A stretch of DNA of 64,000 nucleotides from Chrysopilus asiliformis (taxonomy: Eukaryota > Arthropoda > Insecta > Diptera > Rhagionidae): contig OZ035960.1 in the NCBI GenBank assembly GCA_964034945.1, positions 108,443,840 to 108,507,839 of the forward strand, written 5' to 3'. The translations under genes and the position numbers were made by a program. Shown one piece after another: positions 1 through 11,684 of this stretch (position 1 is the first letter of the stretch; each line of letters begins with the position of its first letter). The notes beneath the pieces are model-generated. The model was not told the DNA's origin and did no database searches. It worked only from the letters and a program-made list of their open reading frames with translations.

Positions 1-100
1 CAGTACATTTTTTTAAATAAAAGCTTAATTTTTAGTACATTTTTTTAAATAAAAGCTATTTCAAATTTTTTCTTATTTAATCTTTTTTAGTTATTTTGTA

Positions 101-496
101 CTAGCTTGCATACCCGTCGTTGCCGGGTTAAGTTTTTTGTCTAGGTTTAAGAATACCAAGAAAACCAGAAAGAACTTAAAAACTTTTTAATGGATCTATG
201 TTGGAGCTGGACTCCCGACGAACATCTATGCCGAATTTCAGGCCAATTGGTTCAGTAGTTTCCCCGCGAAATAGTAACATAGCGCAAAAATTAGGTTTCG
301 AAATCACTTTACCCCCTCCCCTTACTCCCCCACCCCTCGCGCTACTTTTCCGTATGCCTATGTTGGAACCAGAACTACCACAGACACTCATGTCAAATTT
401 CAAGTCAATCGGTTCAGCCGTTTTTGCGTGAAAGAGGAAAAGACAGACAGACAGACAGACAGACAGACAGCAACTCATTTTTATATATTAGTATGA
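101..496 (-). mobile_element. Non-autonomous Helitron-like element, family H copy 1
   Basis: Read on the minus strand it starts TCATACTAATATATAAAAA, carries a GTCT run near the 5' end, and ends with ACCCG-GCAACGA-CGGGT (5-bp stem, 7-nt loop), a short spacer and CTAG followed by T. A 3' hairpin about 10 nt before CTRR with a TC start is the Helitron hallmark. The body has two diverged modules, each with a TTGACTTGAAATTT-like core. It has no coding capacity. Confidence 0.75.
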
Positions 497-749
497 TTTG
501 GAGATGAGATCTGTCTTTCTTGCTTATATCAAAGAGATTATAAATCTACAAGAGGTATTGCGGAGAACAAAACGTCGATCGAAATTTTTTTATGATGATA
601 GGTCATTTCGGTCGCCATCGGAGGGTAAGAAACCTCAAAATGAGAGAGTCGAAATAAACAGAAAGTGCATATGTGTGTACGTTTTATGAATTTACGATGC
701 TTTAGGCCGCGGTAGTTATTTGCAAAAGTTGTATTCTGTTCCATCTGAT

Positions 750-1066
750 GGCTGCGTTCAGACGAGGTTGAAACTGGTTGACTTCACCAAGTTTCCACTC
801 GATTTTACGGGCCAGACGCTATCGGGTGTATGCGGGGAATTCACCTGCTGGCTAGGCCAGGTGAACTTGGTTGAAAATACATACACATAGAGTTCAATGG
901 TGGGGGTTCACAACATTTTTCTTGCTACATGCACACATTGACATAGCATGTGTAAATATACTGCAGTGCAAAAGTTGAAAAACACTACGTGAGAACGCAA
1001 ACAGGTTTTTTCACCCAGAGTAACTTGGTTGACTTCAACCAGTTTCAACCTCGTCTGAACGCACCC
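750..1066. mobile_element. MITE with ~43-bp TIRs and 3-bp GAT duplication
   Basis: The ends are near-perfect inverted repeats starting GG(C/G)TGCGTTCAGACGAGG and continuing through TTGAAACTGGTTGA. GAT flanks both sides (747-749, 1067-1069). The 3-bp duplication and GG start resemble PIF/Harbinger MITEs, although GAT is not the usual TWA target. Superfamily is an inference. Confidence 0.7.
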
Positions 1067-1344
1067 GATCACAGCAACTTGTCCCACCCTTTCTTCACCT
1101 CTCCCATTACTAGTGAGTGAATTGCTTACGGGATCTTCTGCCACTGACGAGGCACCACACAGACACACTTTTTTTGTATTTCTCTCAGCTTTCATCAATG
1201 AGAGAGTAAGTTTCAGAGCATATTAGGATCTGGGCACTGATACCAGAGCCCACAAAGAAAACTTTTGGGTCGCCTGATGCAATATCTTTATACCTTCATT
1301 ATTTTTGCTTATATTCAATACACATTTTGCATTTCGAATATATA

Positions 1345-2397
1345 TTCTCAACTTTGAAATATCCTTACTCCATAATCGGATTCAGTGACCCCAAAAATCC
1401 CCAGATGGATTTTTTTCCGAAAAGATAAATTAGGATTTTCTGTTGGTAAGAAAGAGATAAATATACGTATCAGAAGAAAGAGACACGTTAAACTTCAGAA
1501 CAAAATTGTACTAAAAATTTACGCAAGTTCTCGAATGTAAAAGTGATGGCACAATATAAGCTTTGCTGCTTCGCTTGCTTTACTCGCTTTAACAGCTGAA
1601 TTGAACTCCGTGTTTCCTTATGGGAGCTTGGGTCTAGAGTAGCTTTGCTTGCTTTGATCGCCAAAAATACTTCAGCAAAGCAAAGCAAGCAAAGTTTCTA
1701 TTGGGACATCACCTCAAGCCCAATGCGCGAAAAAATTACGTTTGCCTTTCTAACTTCGTGCTTTTAACTGTTAAGATCAAACTTTGAAATAATTTTTCGG
1801 GCGAGCAAGCGCATAGAAAAATTAAATATTCTTTTCAACTCGTCTAATATTCTATAAACAATAAAACAGAAAGTTTTTTTCGATAATTATGGCAAAAAGT
1901 TTAAATTCTAAATTCAGCGCCATTTGATTTTTAAATTCAGCGCAGTTTGCTCGAAAAATGTCTTCGGTATAACGTTTCGATTCAATTGTGTAAGCAGAGG
2001 AAATACAACACATTTTTCTTTGCCAACTTTTCGCGCAGTTTTCATTGCAGTAGTTCGATTTCGTTCCCATAAATCAGTCCATACAATTTCCAGACCATTT
2101 GTTCTTATACTGGGCTACGGCTAGTAGAAATGTGTGAACCTGTGGCGGGAGAAATTCAAAAAAAAATCCAGTAGCAAATAAAATAGAGCGTAAGGAGCTG
2201 CACGGGTTGACCTGAGATAGATATTTCGAGGATGTAATGCCTTGTAATAGAAACGCTGTCTCCAGGCTACAAGCCAAAGTTGACTTGTAAAAAAAATGCG
2301 AAATTTCAAGTCAATCGGATGAGTGGAAGTGGGTGCAAATTAAATTGCAAGATTTGACCCTGACAGACAGACAAAGAGATACGAAGGCAAGCTAAAT
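1345..2397 (-). repeat. Family D copy, split into two pieces
   Basis: Two blocks match family D read in reverse: 1345-1440 (the ATCTGGGG-TTTTTGGGGTC-CTGAATCCGATT part) and 2283-2397 (the TTGACTTGAAATT core, AGGGTCAAATC and a short GACA run, ending in GGCAAGCTAAATA). About 840 bp of unrelated AT-rich sequence lies between, so the copy was either interrupted or rearranged. Confidence 0.55.
1485..1545. repeat. Short dispersed repeat (also at 36690-36745)
   Basis: AAACTTCAGAACAAAA followed by a similar 40-bp stretch recurs at 36690-36745 at roughly 75% identity by eye. The adjacent 1560-1710 contains inverted CTTTGC/GCAAAG-rich arms. No coding signal. Confidence 0.4.
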
Positions 2398-2399
2398 AA

Positions 2400-3748
2400 A
2401 AGCTTTTAATAAATAACATTTTATGAAAAAAAAATCGTAATAATGTACGCAATTCAATTCACTATGGATATTTCACATTACTTTCAGACTCTATGTGGGT
2501 GAAGAACACCTAAGATAATTAAAAAAGTGCCATTACATGAATCTGCCTTTTAAGTAAAATCATGAGCTATTTCGATTGAATAACTCTGACCATGCGACAA
2601 GAATATTCACATTTCAGTTAGATATGTATTTGTTGTTGTTGTTATGTCGACAATAGAATGACTGAATGTTTAGAGTTCAAAAAGTTTAATTAATTTTATT
2701 CTGACTGTGAAGAATGTTTTAAGTTTCATCAATATCCAGATGGACTTTTTGGTGTATTGTCGTACGGAAACGTTGTCCGGCATATCTATGCAAATATACT
2801 TGAAGATTCTTCTTTCATGGGTATTGTTGACAGAAATTCTGATTGTGTTCCATCGTAAAATGTTTTAAATCAGTATTTTACTGAATATTTTATTCGATTT
2901 TTTACTGAACTGTTTCTACGTTTGATTTTTTTTTCGTCCAAAATGACTCCTATACGAGATATTGATCATTTATTCGTAATTCACAAACTTTTTCACAATT
3001 TTTAACAAAACGTCTTTAAAATTAATTTAAATTCTCTGATAGTTGGAAATAAAAATCCATCACTTTTTATTGAGTGGAAATTTTAGTAGATTTTAATCAA
3101 ATCCATGAAAGATCCTTGCACAAACAATAAAAAATATCTGATGTGAATAGCACATGATTTTCTTGTACAAAATCTATGTCCACACCCAATTTAAACTGTA
3201 ATCAATGATTGGATATAATTTTTTGACAGTTAAGCGTCAAGATATAAGGGTTTCAAAACAATTTATCGCCAAAATTTGTTCTAGGTTTCTTATCTTTATT
3301 TAGCTAATCTTTGCTGTAACCCTTCAAATAAAACATTAGTTGATAAACAACACGATTTTTTTACACGATTAAAAAAAGGGTGATCTGATCGTTTATTATA
3401 TCGTGTAGCTGTAACGGTTGACCGCTTTTGATAAACGAGATGTCTTTATATTCGTATTGATGCACAGAAATATATCCCATAGAATGCGCCTTACTTTTCA
3501 TAAGCCTAAAATTTATTTGCATACCATAGTGAAATGAATCCAGAATTGCCAACTTTGCTTTTATCAAGTTTCAGATTAAAAATGAATTTTAGCTTTTAAG
3601 TGAACTACAAACATTCTATATTCCAAAACGAAGCATGATATATTTATCTCCTTTCCCCATAATAATATTTTGACATTTCAGTGGCCAATTTGAGATAGCA
3701 AAACACGATATCTATTCTAATTCCGATATCTGTGTATTGATGCTAAAA
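2400..3748. other. AT-rich DNA without recognised features
   Basis: Only short unrelated open frames. No splice-supported exon, RNA gene or repeat with clear ends was seen. Confidence 0.5.
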
Positions 3749-4147
3749 AGCCTGTTCGCATTGGTTAAAATAGTCCGCCTAATTATGACAAAAACTGGCA
3801 ACATTAATGCAAGGTGAGGAAGTGGGACTGCTGATAGGGCAGTCCCACTTCCTCACCTTGCTTTAATGTTGCCAGTTTTTGTCATAATTAAGCTAGAACC
3901 ACAATTACGCGTGCGTGCGTGCGGCATGATTTTGTTCTGGCATCTATTAGTTGTTACCGCGTCTAAAAGTAGAGACTGAGCCTACTCTACGCGGCACGGA
4001 CGCGGCAACGCGTCTGAGCAACGCGCAATTATACATTTACTCATATAAATGCGTAGTTTTTACTTTCACCGCGTGGATGCCGCACGCACGCACGCGTAAT
4101 TGTGGTTCTAGCTTTAGGCAGACTATTTCAACCAATATGAACAGGCT
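3749..4147. mobile_element. Nested fold-back MITE
   Basis: Outer arms 3749-3782 and 4114-4147 are inverted (30 of 34 positions match). Inner arms 3891-3927 and 4077-4113 are a perfect 37-bp inverted repeat including GCGTGCGTGCGTGCGG. Joined, they make TIRs of about 71 bp. The left TIR is interrupted by a separate hairpin (next entry). Confidence 0.75.
3780..3890. mobile_element. Snap-back MITE inserted in the arm of the 3749-4147 element
   Basis: The arms 3780-3831 and 3839-3890 differ at one position over 52 bp and are separated by 7 nt (TGATAGG). The right arm of the host element reads continuously GCCTAAAGCTAG where the left arm is split here, and TAA lies on both sides of the insert, fitting a 3-bp target duplication. 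Confidence 0.75.
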
Positions 4148-4449
4148 CAAAAGCTTAGAAAATTTTCAAAATACTGGACGCCAGACGCCATTGTGTCTAA
4201 ATTGAACAAAGCAAATATATCTCGAAACTTATAGTTTATTTCTCAATATTTTGAATAAAACTTGCTTTTCTCCCAAAAAAAAAAAGAAAATTCATTTGTA
4301 CCGGATTGCACCTGTCGAACGAATGAATATTTTGAAATTTTTAATTCAATTGGGCCGAAATTTGACTGACGTTTCCTTAACAATTTTTCCTTACTTTCTT
4401 TTAAAATGTGTTTAGAAATCCCTTATCTATACATAACTTATCTATATAT

Positions 4450-4587
4450 CAAAATCTAGCTGGACCAATTCTTTCCCCCTCTCCGACACAAAAAAAAAAC
4501 GTTTTTGCATAAAAATTTTTATCTGCCCTCAATTAGGGTATTTGACGTATGCCCCTGACAATTGTAGCTTTTCTTATCTTTTTTTTT
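4450..4587 (+). repeat. Family B fragment
   Basis: Contains the family B end: AGGGTATTTGACGTATGCCC, then a version of AATTGTAGCTTTTCTTAT. Compare 14385-14440 and the reversed copies at 7505 and 11150. Confidence 0.55.
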
Positions 4588-4600
4588 TGGCAAACACAAC

Positions 4601-5002
4601 GCCCGTCGCACACTTCAGCTAAGCGAGCTCAACTACGTGAGCTAAGTTTCTCGCTGAAAGTAAAATCCTTAGCATTTACATTGGTGACCGCACACTTCAG
4701 CCTAGTCATGGGCGACGCGGACTAATCTCGCTCGCGTAGTTCAGACCTCAACTACGCGAACGACTTCGCTGGCATCGCTGACACTCACATATACACACTT
4801 TCGGTGTTATACAGTGTAGAATCGGTATTTGCAAAAGTGTAGCATTTTGTGGACATAAATGTGTAAGTGCAAATTGCATTTGAACTAGAAAACGTATCGC
4901 CGCGTAGCTTAGCTCAAGTGTGCAACGAGGTGAGCTAATCCAGCTAAGCTATGTAACTATAGCTAGCCTCGCTCACATAGCTTAGCTCAAGTGTATGACG
5001 GC
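4601..5002. mobile_element. MITE with AGCTAAGC-rich ends
   Basis: The left end GCCCGTCGCACACTTCAGCT pairs with the inverted right end ending AAGTGTATGACGGC. AGCTAAGC/GCTTAGCT and CTACGTGAGC motifs recur inside on both strands, as transposase-binding subterminal repeats often do. A target duplication was not resolved. Confidence 0.5.
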
Positions 5003-5204
5003 CATAAGAGGTCGCAATTTTTCATGACTATAATATTTTATTACACTTCGTATGAAAAGTGTTAAAATACCCGTCTCGGAGCTAGGGGGTGTGAAAATCG
5101 CGAAAAACTTGTCCACCTGTATGCTGGAAAAGAGGATAAATTAACCTATTTTAATGATTTGGCGCTGATATTCGTATTAATGAAACATTACTTTGTACCC
5201 AAGA

Positions 5205-5400
5205 ACGATGCACGATTTTGCCCCCCTAAACTAACTTTTGAACCCGTGTAGTTTTCACTTTGGTTGAGTACTTTTTGGAAAGGGCACAGTCTCTAGTTTC
5301 ATCAATATATGGCGTCAAGAGCCACCAGATTGCAGGGGGATGGTGAGGGTTAACGCACACGGGTTCAAAAGTTAACCCAGGGGCACGAAAAACGCTATTT
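5205..5400. repeat. Inverted repeat, possible decayed MITE
   Basis: AACTTTTGAACCCGTGT (near 5233) and its inverted partner ACGGGTTCAAAAGTTAACC (near 5358) sit inside longer, weaker inverted similarity. Boundaries are unclear. Confidence 0.4.
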
Positions 5401-5479
5401 CTTGCATGGTTCTTTCAGGTCTTTAGCTCCATCGGTTAGCCGTAAATAGCCACGAATTTATTTTAAAGATGGTTTCTAT

Positions 5480-6442
5480 CAGGTCTGGGAGTGCCACCCC
5501 GAACAGTTCCCTTGTAGGATTAAAATTTTAATATCTGAGATCAAGGGCAAGGATTTGTGTAAATCGTTTTTCCCAAATTTTTCTTGGAAAAGTTGACGGT
5601 TGTCGAAATCCCTATTAGAGGATTTAAAGTCAGAGTTTCAAAATTCGTGGTAAACGAATTTTTTTTCCACGAAAATTACCATCACGATGCTTTCAAGGCC
5701 GGAAAGCAAATTTCGGTCTACCAGATAAAAGCAAAGTACGGTTTGCCAGAAAAGTAAATTATTTATAGTCAATATTCAAACTTTACAAAATTAATTTTTT
5801 TACAAGTATCCAAATTTATTTTTAAAACTCTTAATTCAACGAGACAAAAGTTTTTGGCGATTATTTGTTAAGCCTGTTCCATAAAAGATATTTTTAGCAT
5901 TTCAAGATATTTTTTTTACCAAAACTTCCACAAAAATTCGATTTTAAAATCAAAAATTCTTCATCATATAGCTTGGTAATATTTTTAGAAAAATTTCAAA
6001 GAGCCCTAAACCATATTTTTCCGTGAAAAGAAAATCCTATAAAAGTACTTGCTATAAGATATAAATTTTAAGGGTGTGTTTTTTTTTATTCAAATGATGT
6101 TTTTTTTTATTATTTTATTTTGCAAAGTACCGAAAGATAGTATAAACAAAGAAATGTACAAAAATGTCTTTAGCGTATTGATGACATAATAAAAAAAGAG
6201 GAGGATTTCGCAATAAAACCGTAAAAAGGGCATTATAAAGAGTGTTATAATTGCTATAACCGGTATAATCTGTTTATCCAGATCCGAATGGCAGATGGGA
6301 TCCTACTTAAAATCGATTTTCCAAGATAGATAGATAGATATCTGTTCGTAATACCATTTTCTTGAATTGCAAATCCAGTGAGCAAATAAGTTAATGAGAA
6401 AGTAAATAAATAAAACTAATTAAGATATATTATTGTGGCATA
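5480..6442. other. AT-rich DNA, likely intron
   Basis: No coding signal. A short GATA run lies near 6327. It borders the minus-strand exons at 6448-7075 and is probably part of the same gene's intron. Confidence 0.4.
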
Positions 6443-6447
6443 CTAAC

Positions 6448-6652
6448 GTTGCATGGAAGATAAGCGTGGGTTCCCGCTTGACTGGTGATATTTAAATATG
6501 TTGAAGTCTGTTTTGTGGTAGGCACCGTCGCCGATGCCGCTGCCGCTGCCGTTGCTATCTCTGTCGTTGTTGATGGAACTGCCCCTATTTCTGTACGGGT
6601 CCGCTCCTTGAACGTTAATGCCGCCCTCCCTATTCGGTAGACGATTAATTAA
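6448..6652 (-). CDS. Coding exon, Gly/Ser/Asn-rich; unknown protein
   Basis: An internal exon on the minus strand, function not recognised. It reads LINRLPNREGGINVQGADPY, a GSGSGIGDG-type stretch encoded by a GCC/GCT trinucleotide run, and ends SSGNPRLSSMQ. The acceptor is TTATGTTGGCAG just before 6652; the donor is CAAC|GTTAGT after 6448. It is open only in phase 0 at its start. The neighbouring upstream exon (6704-7075) ends in phase 1 at its best donor, which would give a stop two codons in. A weaker donor (TTA|GTGCCA, exon end 6720) would restore the frame. Alternatives are a different isoform or a small lesion. The composition suggests a disordered region of a large multi-exon protein whose other exons lie outside or in long introns. 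Confidence 0.5.
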
Positions 6653-6703
6653 CTGCCAACATAAAATTTTGTTTTTCGAGAAAAAAATAATCACTTTGCG
6701 TAC

Positions 6704-7075
6704 CAATTGTTGATGGCACTAAAAACGAATTCGACGACGTTGATAGCGGCGATGATGGTGACAGGAGATTTGTACCTGACGGGTGTAACAATGCCGGCGG
6801 AACCGTTGGTGGCGGAGGTGTTTGGCTTGAGAGTGATATCGTTGTTGGTAGTAGGCTAACCGTCCGTCTTCGTATCTTTGTTATGGTTGACTGGTCTAAT
6901 GGCTTCGAGAATCCTTCCAGTGTGGTCACCAATGGCTTATTTGACAATGATGTCAGCTTGCTTATGTCGGCTATTCTATTATCGATGTCAAAGTCAAATT
7001 GCGAGGATGGTTTTGATGTTAATGCTGATGATGAAGATGATGTCGAGAATTCAAAATTGTTTACTGTTGTCGAAC
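6704..7075 (-). CDS. Coding exon, Ser/Thr/Pro-rich; unknown protein
   Basis: The clearest host exon in the window, about 123 codons on the minus strand. The acceptor AATACTTTCAG lies immediately upstream of 7075 and the likely donor is ACAATTG|GTACGC at 6704. From the N-side it has STSSSSSALTS, an acidic stretch QFDFDIDNRIADISKLTSL, a basic KIRRRTVSLLP and a PPPPTVPP run. There is no membrane segment and no domain I recognise; it reads as a disordered regulatory or scaffold region. GC content is well above the flanks, the frame is free of stops, and the coding strand uses varied Ser/Thr codons, all arguing against chance. Overlapping plus-strand frames here are its shadows. The ~50-bp gap to the next exon has good intron borders, but the phases do not agree. 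Confidence 0.6.
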
Positions 7076-7389
7076 CTGAAAGTATTTGTTAATAGAATAC
7101 TATAAGTAAGTGGAGAAGACATAGCAAATACAATATATATATGAAATTTCATTTCTTAAAATGTCCACAATCCGGAAATAAATCGAATTAGGGAGTTTTG
7201 TGAAAAAAAAATCATGTTTGCAGGGTTATCTAAAATTGGCTGATAATGTTTCTGGAATGCAGCATTCTTGTTATTTGCAATTTTGTCAGCTTAATTTTAA
7301 TGAACATGGATTGTGGCTTTGTCTTTTACATCTAAAACTTTATTCCATGAATATTATTCTATGACACAAAATTCAAGTTTCACAACCGC

Positions 7390-7505
7390 TAGCATTACAA
7401 TCTTTCGAAATAATTGAGTTAGAGACTTGAAATTTTGTATGGTAACGTTTCTGATAAATGGCTAAGTTTTTGAACGAGTAAAATTGGACCATTGCTTCAA
7501 TTGCT
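7390..7505 (+). repeat. Family B core fragment
   Basis: Contains TTGAGTTAGAGACTTGAAAT and AAATGGCTAAGTTTTTGAAC, matching the + copy at 14100-14180. It abuts an oppositely oriented B copy starting near 7505. Confidence 0.55.
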
Positions 7506-8396
7506 ACAATTGCTAGGGGCCAATCGTCAATACTCTATATCAGGGGTGTCCAACCTTTTAGCTTTCCTGGGCCACATTGAGAGAAGACGAGTTAAATTGG
7601 GCCACAAATAAAATATACTAACCCTAAAGATAGATAATTAGTAAAAAACGTAGAATATATACATATTTAGTTAACAATTTTAAGTAATTTAAACTTCATT
7701 AATTCATAAAGCTTGTAAATGTATCAGTTTTTGTTGGGCCACATTCAAACACGTCCTGGGCCGCGGGTTGGACAAGCCTGCTCTATATGATGACAGACAA
7801 AATATTTATTTAGAAAAATCCATTTGTATAGCAGAGGGGAAAAGGAGCGGTGCGATTGGATTTTGATGTATGGAAGTGTTATGTAAAATCATATTCTAAA
7901 CAAATTTTACCTTAATATTTTTTTCAATACGACTCACCGTTTTCGAGAAAATAGAAAAAATACCATTCAATTTGTATGAGGAGGACGCAATGGTCCAATT
8001 GGATTTCGATGTATGGATGAGTTATGTAGAATCCTCTTCTAAACATATTTTAATTTCATAAATTTTTTAATGTAACCCACCGTTTTCGAGAAAATTGTAA
8101 AACACTGTTTTGTTTGTATGAGGGAGCGGGTAAGAAAAGGTTCAATTTTTCCCGTTCAAGTAGTTAGCCTAGCCATTTACGAGTAATGTTGGTGTTGGTT
8201 ACGAGTAATGTTTTAACGAATAATGTAATGAGTAATTTACGAGTAATGTTGGAACACCAGGTGGTGTTCGCAGACGGACAGACGGACTAACGGACTGACG
8301 GACTAACGGACTAACGGACTGACGGACTGACGGACTGACGGACGGACGGACTGACGGACTGACGGACGGACGGACTTGCGGAAATCAAAATCTTTT
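7505..8396 (-). repeat. Family B copy with GACR array, interrupted by a hAT MITE
   Basis: Starts with CAATTGCTAGGGGCCAATCG and continues through repeated 'TCCGATTGGATTTTGATGTATGG'-type modules (near 7855 and 8000), then a GACGGACT array at 8272-8376. The hAT MITE at 7541-7780 interrupts it. Confidence 0.6.
7541..7780. mobile_element. hAT MITE, 240 bp
   Basis: Ends are CAGGGGTGTCCAACC and GGTTGGACAAGCCTG. The 8-bp duplication CTCTATAT flanks both sides (7533-7540, 7781-7788), which is diagnostic of the hAT superfamily. It interrupts a family B copy. Confidence 0.85.
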
Positions 8397-8407
8397 GTCA
8401 TCCCTAA

Positions 8408-9087
8408 TGCTGCGTTTACACGAATGACAAATTTGTCATTTTTTTTTGTCATAAATTGTCATCATCGTGTAAATAGTATCATTTTTGTCATTATCTCTGT
8501 CAGAAAAATGACAATCTCTCATAAAATAATGAACTTGTCCATTCTTTTATAACAGACTAGCTTGCATACCCGTCGTTGCCGGGTTAAGTTTTTTCAAATT
8601 TTTTTTATGGTCTATGTTGGAGCTAAATTTCAGGCCAATCGGCTCAGTAGTTTCCCCGCGAAAGGGTGACTTTGAGGAAGAGCTAAGTTTCGAGATGACT
8701 TTACCCCCTCTCCTTACTCCCCCCACCTCTCGGGCTACTTTTTAATGGGTCTATGTTGGGGCTGGACCCCCGACGAACATCTATGCCAAATTTCAGGCCA
8801 ATCGGTTCATTAGTTTCCCCGCGAAAGAGTAACATAGAGGGAAAACTAAGTTTCGAAATGACTTTACCCCCCTCCCCTTACTCCCCACACCCCTCGCGCT
8901 ACTTTTCCGTATGCCTATGTTGGAACCAGAACTACCACAGACACTCTTGCCAAATTTCAAGTCAATCGGTTTAGCCGTTTTTGCGTGAAAGAGGAACAGA
9001 CAGACAGACAGACACCAACTCATTTGTATATATTAGTATGATATGATTAGTATGATGTCATTATCTGTCATTCGTGTAAACCCAGCA
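8408..9087. mobile_element. TAA-flanked MITE hosting a Helitron
   Basis: TIRs TGCTG(C/G)GTTTACACGAATGACA are flanked by TAA (8405-8407, 9088-9090), as in PIF/Harbinger MITEs. TGACA/TGTCA motifs repeat through both ends. The internal 8557-9041 is a Helitron-like insertion; without it the MITE is about 195 bp. Confidence 0.75.
8557..9041 (-). mobile_element. Helitron-like element, family H copy 2
   Basis: Same ends as copy 1 (CTAG, ACCCG...CGGGT hairpin, TCATACTAATATA start, read on minus). It holds three diverged modules, each with a AAATTTCARGYCAATCGG-type core and a CCCCTCCCCTTACTCCCC-type pyrimidine stretch, against two modules in copy 1. Confidence 0.75.
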
Positions 9088-9090
9088 TAA

Positions 9091-11139
9091 CACCCTGGTG
9101 TATATGATATATGATATACCATATAGAGTATAAAAAACTAGCTTCCAAAGTAAAATATATAAATCTTTCATCTAAATCTAAATCTAATCTCTAAATTTTA
9201 TATAATTCACTTTACTATAAACTGAAATTATTCATTTCGATGAGATTAAATCGAATGTATACTAATTTTAATTAAAAGACAAATCTATAATGATAATAGA
9301 ATATGATTGTACATCGCCAACAAATTAAGTAGCATCGAAAAGCAATATTTAATCCATCTAATATGGCATTAAAACTTATTCTCAACGACAATTTTTCAGT
9401 TTTTGAACTTTCATCCAAAATCAATAACAAATTTTAACTTTCCCATAGAATTATTAGCCAACAATAAATAATTAAGTTTGAATGTTTTCGCTCCTGAAAT
9501 TAATTTGGAAAATCGCTTAATTGTAAATGTTGTTATTGTATAATTCATTTAGTTGGAGGATGCTTATCTTGCTGTTATATAGAAAATCTGTCGAAAACTT
9601 CTATCAATCAATATCCATAAAAACTTATTAATGCATAATCGATTAATTTTTGGGGTTTAGTATTACTCCTTCTGATTTTACCGCATTCACCAATCAAATT
9701 TTCGGTTATGTAGTGAAAGTTTTTTGATATTCTCACAAAATTTATACCAATCGATGGCTTTTACAAGTTATATCTAATGAATAATTCTGTTATAGAGATA
9801 ACCATAGGGCTGAAGTTTTGTATATACTTATACTTGTATTAGGAGCAAGTTAAAAAAAAAGTAAAAGATGATTTAATGGAATAAACTCACTGGAATTTAA
9901 TTCGAAAAGGATGTATCGTAATTTCCTTAAATTATGTAATTTGGCATTTACACAAGTGGAAGGATTTTCAATCTCTCGGATTTTCAAATTCATGTTTTAT
10001 AAGTGTCTACGGAAACACATAATTTGGGTTGGATATCCGAATTTTAAATTAGGTTCTAATTGACATTGTAAGACGTAAACACGAACATCAAATATCCATA
10101 CTAACCCTCTTACAAATAGTATTACTATATCTACTATAGAAGGATTTTAAACTTTTCAACAGCATAGCGTCAAAAATGGGTCAACGCCATATTAAATCGA
10201 ACCGAACAAAGTTAAATTTTAAAATGCCTAAAAATATCTTTTCAGAAATATGTATTTCTACCCTTGTTCGAAGTGTTGTTTTTTTTTTCCTTGTTGCTTA
10301 GTTTCGGAAAATAAACTTAAACTACAATTTACTACTTTCGAGGCAAAAACCGTTAAGATTTATATTTCACAGCAACGATAACGAAAAACATTTTGACGGA
10401 AAACATTCTTATCCGCTGCTGGTAATCTTTCTGGGGAAGGGTTTATGAGAGGCACTACTATATAGGCATAAAAATTAATAGCTCGAAAATGCCACATCTC
10501 ATTGAAACTGAATTTTATGGTATACTAAGAATAAGTTAACGTACTTAACCTTTTAGTTCTATAATAAGCGAGAAGCTAAAGGAATTTTACGAGATGAATA
10601 GGAACATTAAACTTTTTTTTCCATTCCAACATAAAAATGAGAAAATTTCATGCTTGAAAATTTACTGCACGAAATTTTCAAATCTGAATGGGAGTCTTTC
10701 ATTGACAGCTCCATAGCGTATATTTTACTCAACTTTAATAATAATTTCATAAATTCTCGCATTAGTTTGCAAAATTCACCCCGAATTCAAAAGGATTACA
10801 ACTTATTGCGGTCATATAAAAAAATGTGAAAAAATCAAATCTCTTTAAGATAAAAAAGTATTGAACGTCCATTCATAATCGGTGGCATAGATGGGTGAAA
10901 CCTAGGCGAAAATTGAAATTTGACTCACTTAAAGGGGGTTTTTTTTGGCGAGAATTTGAAGACCTTTTTTTAGCGATTTTCTACATACTTTTATGTTATT
11001 CTATGCAGTTAGCCGAAATTAGCCGCCCCTAAAACCATGATACCCATTTTAAAACGAGTATTAGAATATCCGATTTTGTGGAAGGAGGAGGGGGGGGATT
11101 CCTAAGCTTTCCAATTTAACAATTTATATGAAACATAAG
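9091..11139. other. AT-rich DNA, no features recognised
   Basis: About 2 kb without plausible exons, RNA genes or paired repeat ends. Confidence 0.5.
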
Positions 11140-11634
11140 AATAGCTACAATTCCAAGGGGCCCGTCGTCAAATACTCTAAATGAGGACAGACAAAATTTT
11201 TATTTGAAAAACATAACAAAAGCTATAATTGCCAATCTGGCAATCATTGAAAACCCATATGGTGATATTCGTATCAAAATTCGAACAGTTGTACCAAAAT
11301 TCCACTTTGAAGTCAAACTTTCCAATAAGATTTTTTAAAATGTATTCCAATCGGATTTTGATGTATGGGAGTTTTATATAGAATCATATCCTAAATAACT
11401 TTTGTTCTTGGACTTTTTTGATAAGATGCACCGTTTTTGAGATATTCACAAAAACCGTTTTCGTTCGTATGGGGGGTACCCCCCCTAATGGTCCATTTTT
11501 GCCCATTAACGAACCTAGCCTCGCATTTTACGAAAAACGGATCTGCGCAAAATTTCAAGTCTCTAGCTCAATCCGTGCGCCCGCAATCCGCGCCACAGAC
11601 AGACAGACGGACAGACAGACGGACAGACGGACAG

Positions 11635-11684
<50 letters not shown>

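Noticed and set aside
908..1198. 96-codon minus-strand frame
   Set aside because: It runs through the MITE at 750-1066 and has no recognisable domain.
8272..8376. Regularly spaced repeats that might suggest CRISPR
   Set aside because: A simple GACGGACT-type tandem array with no spacers, in eukaryotic DNA.
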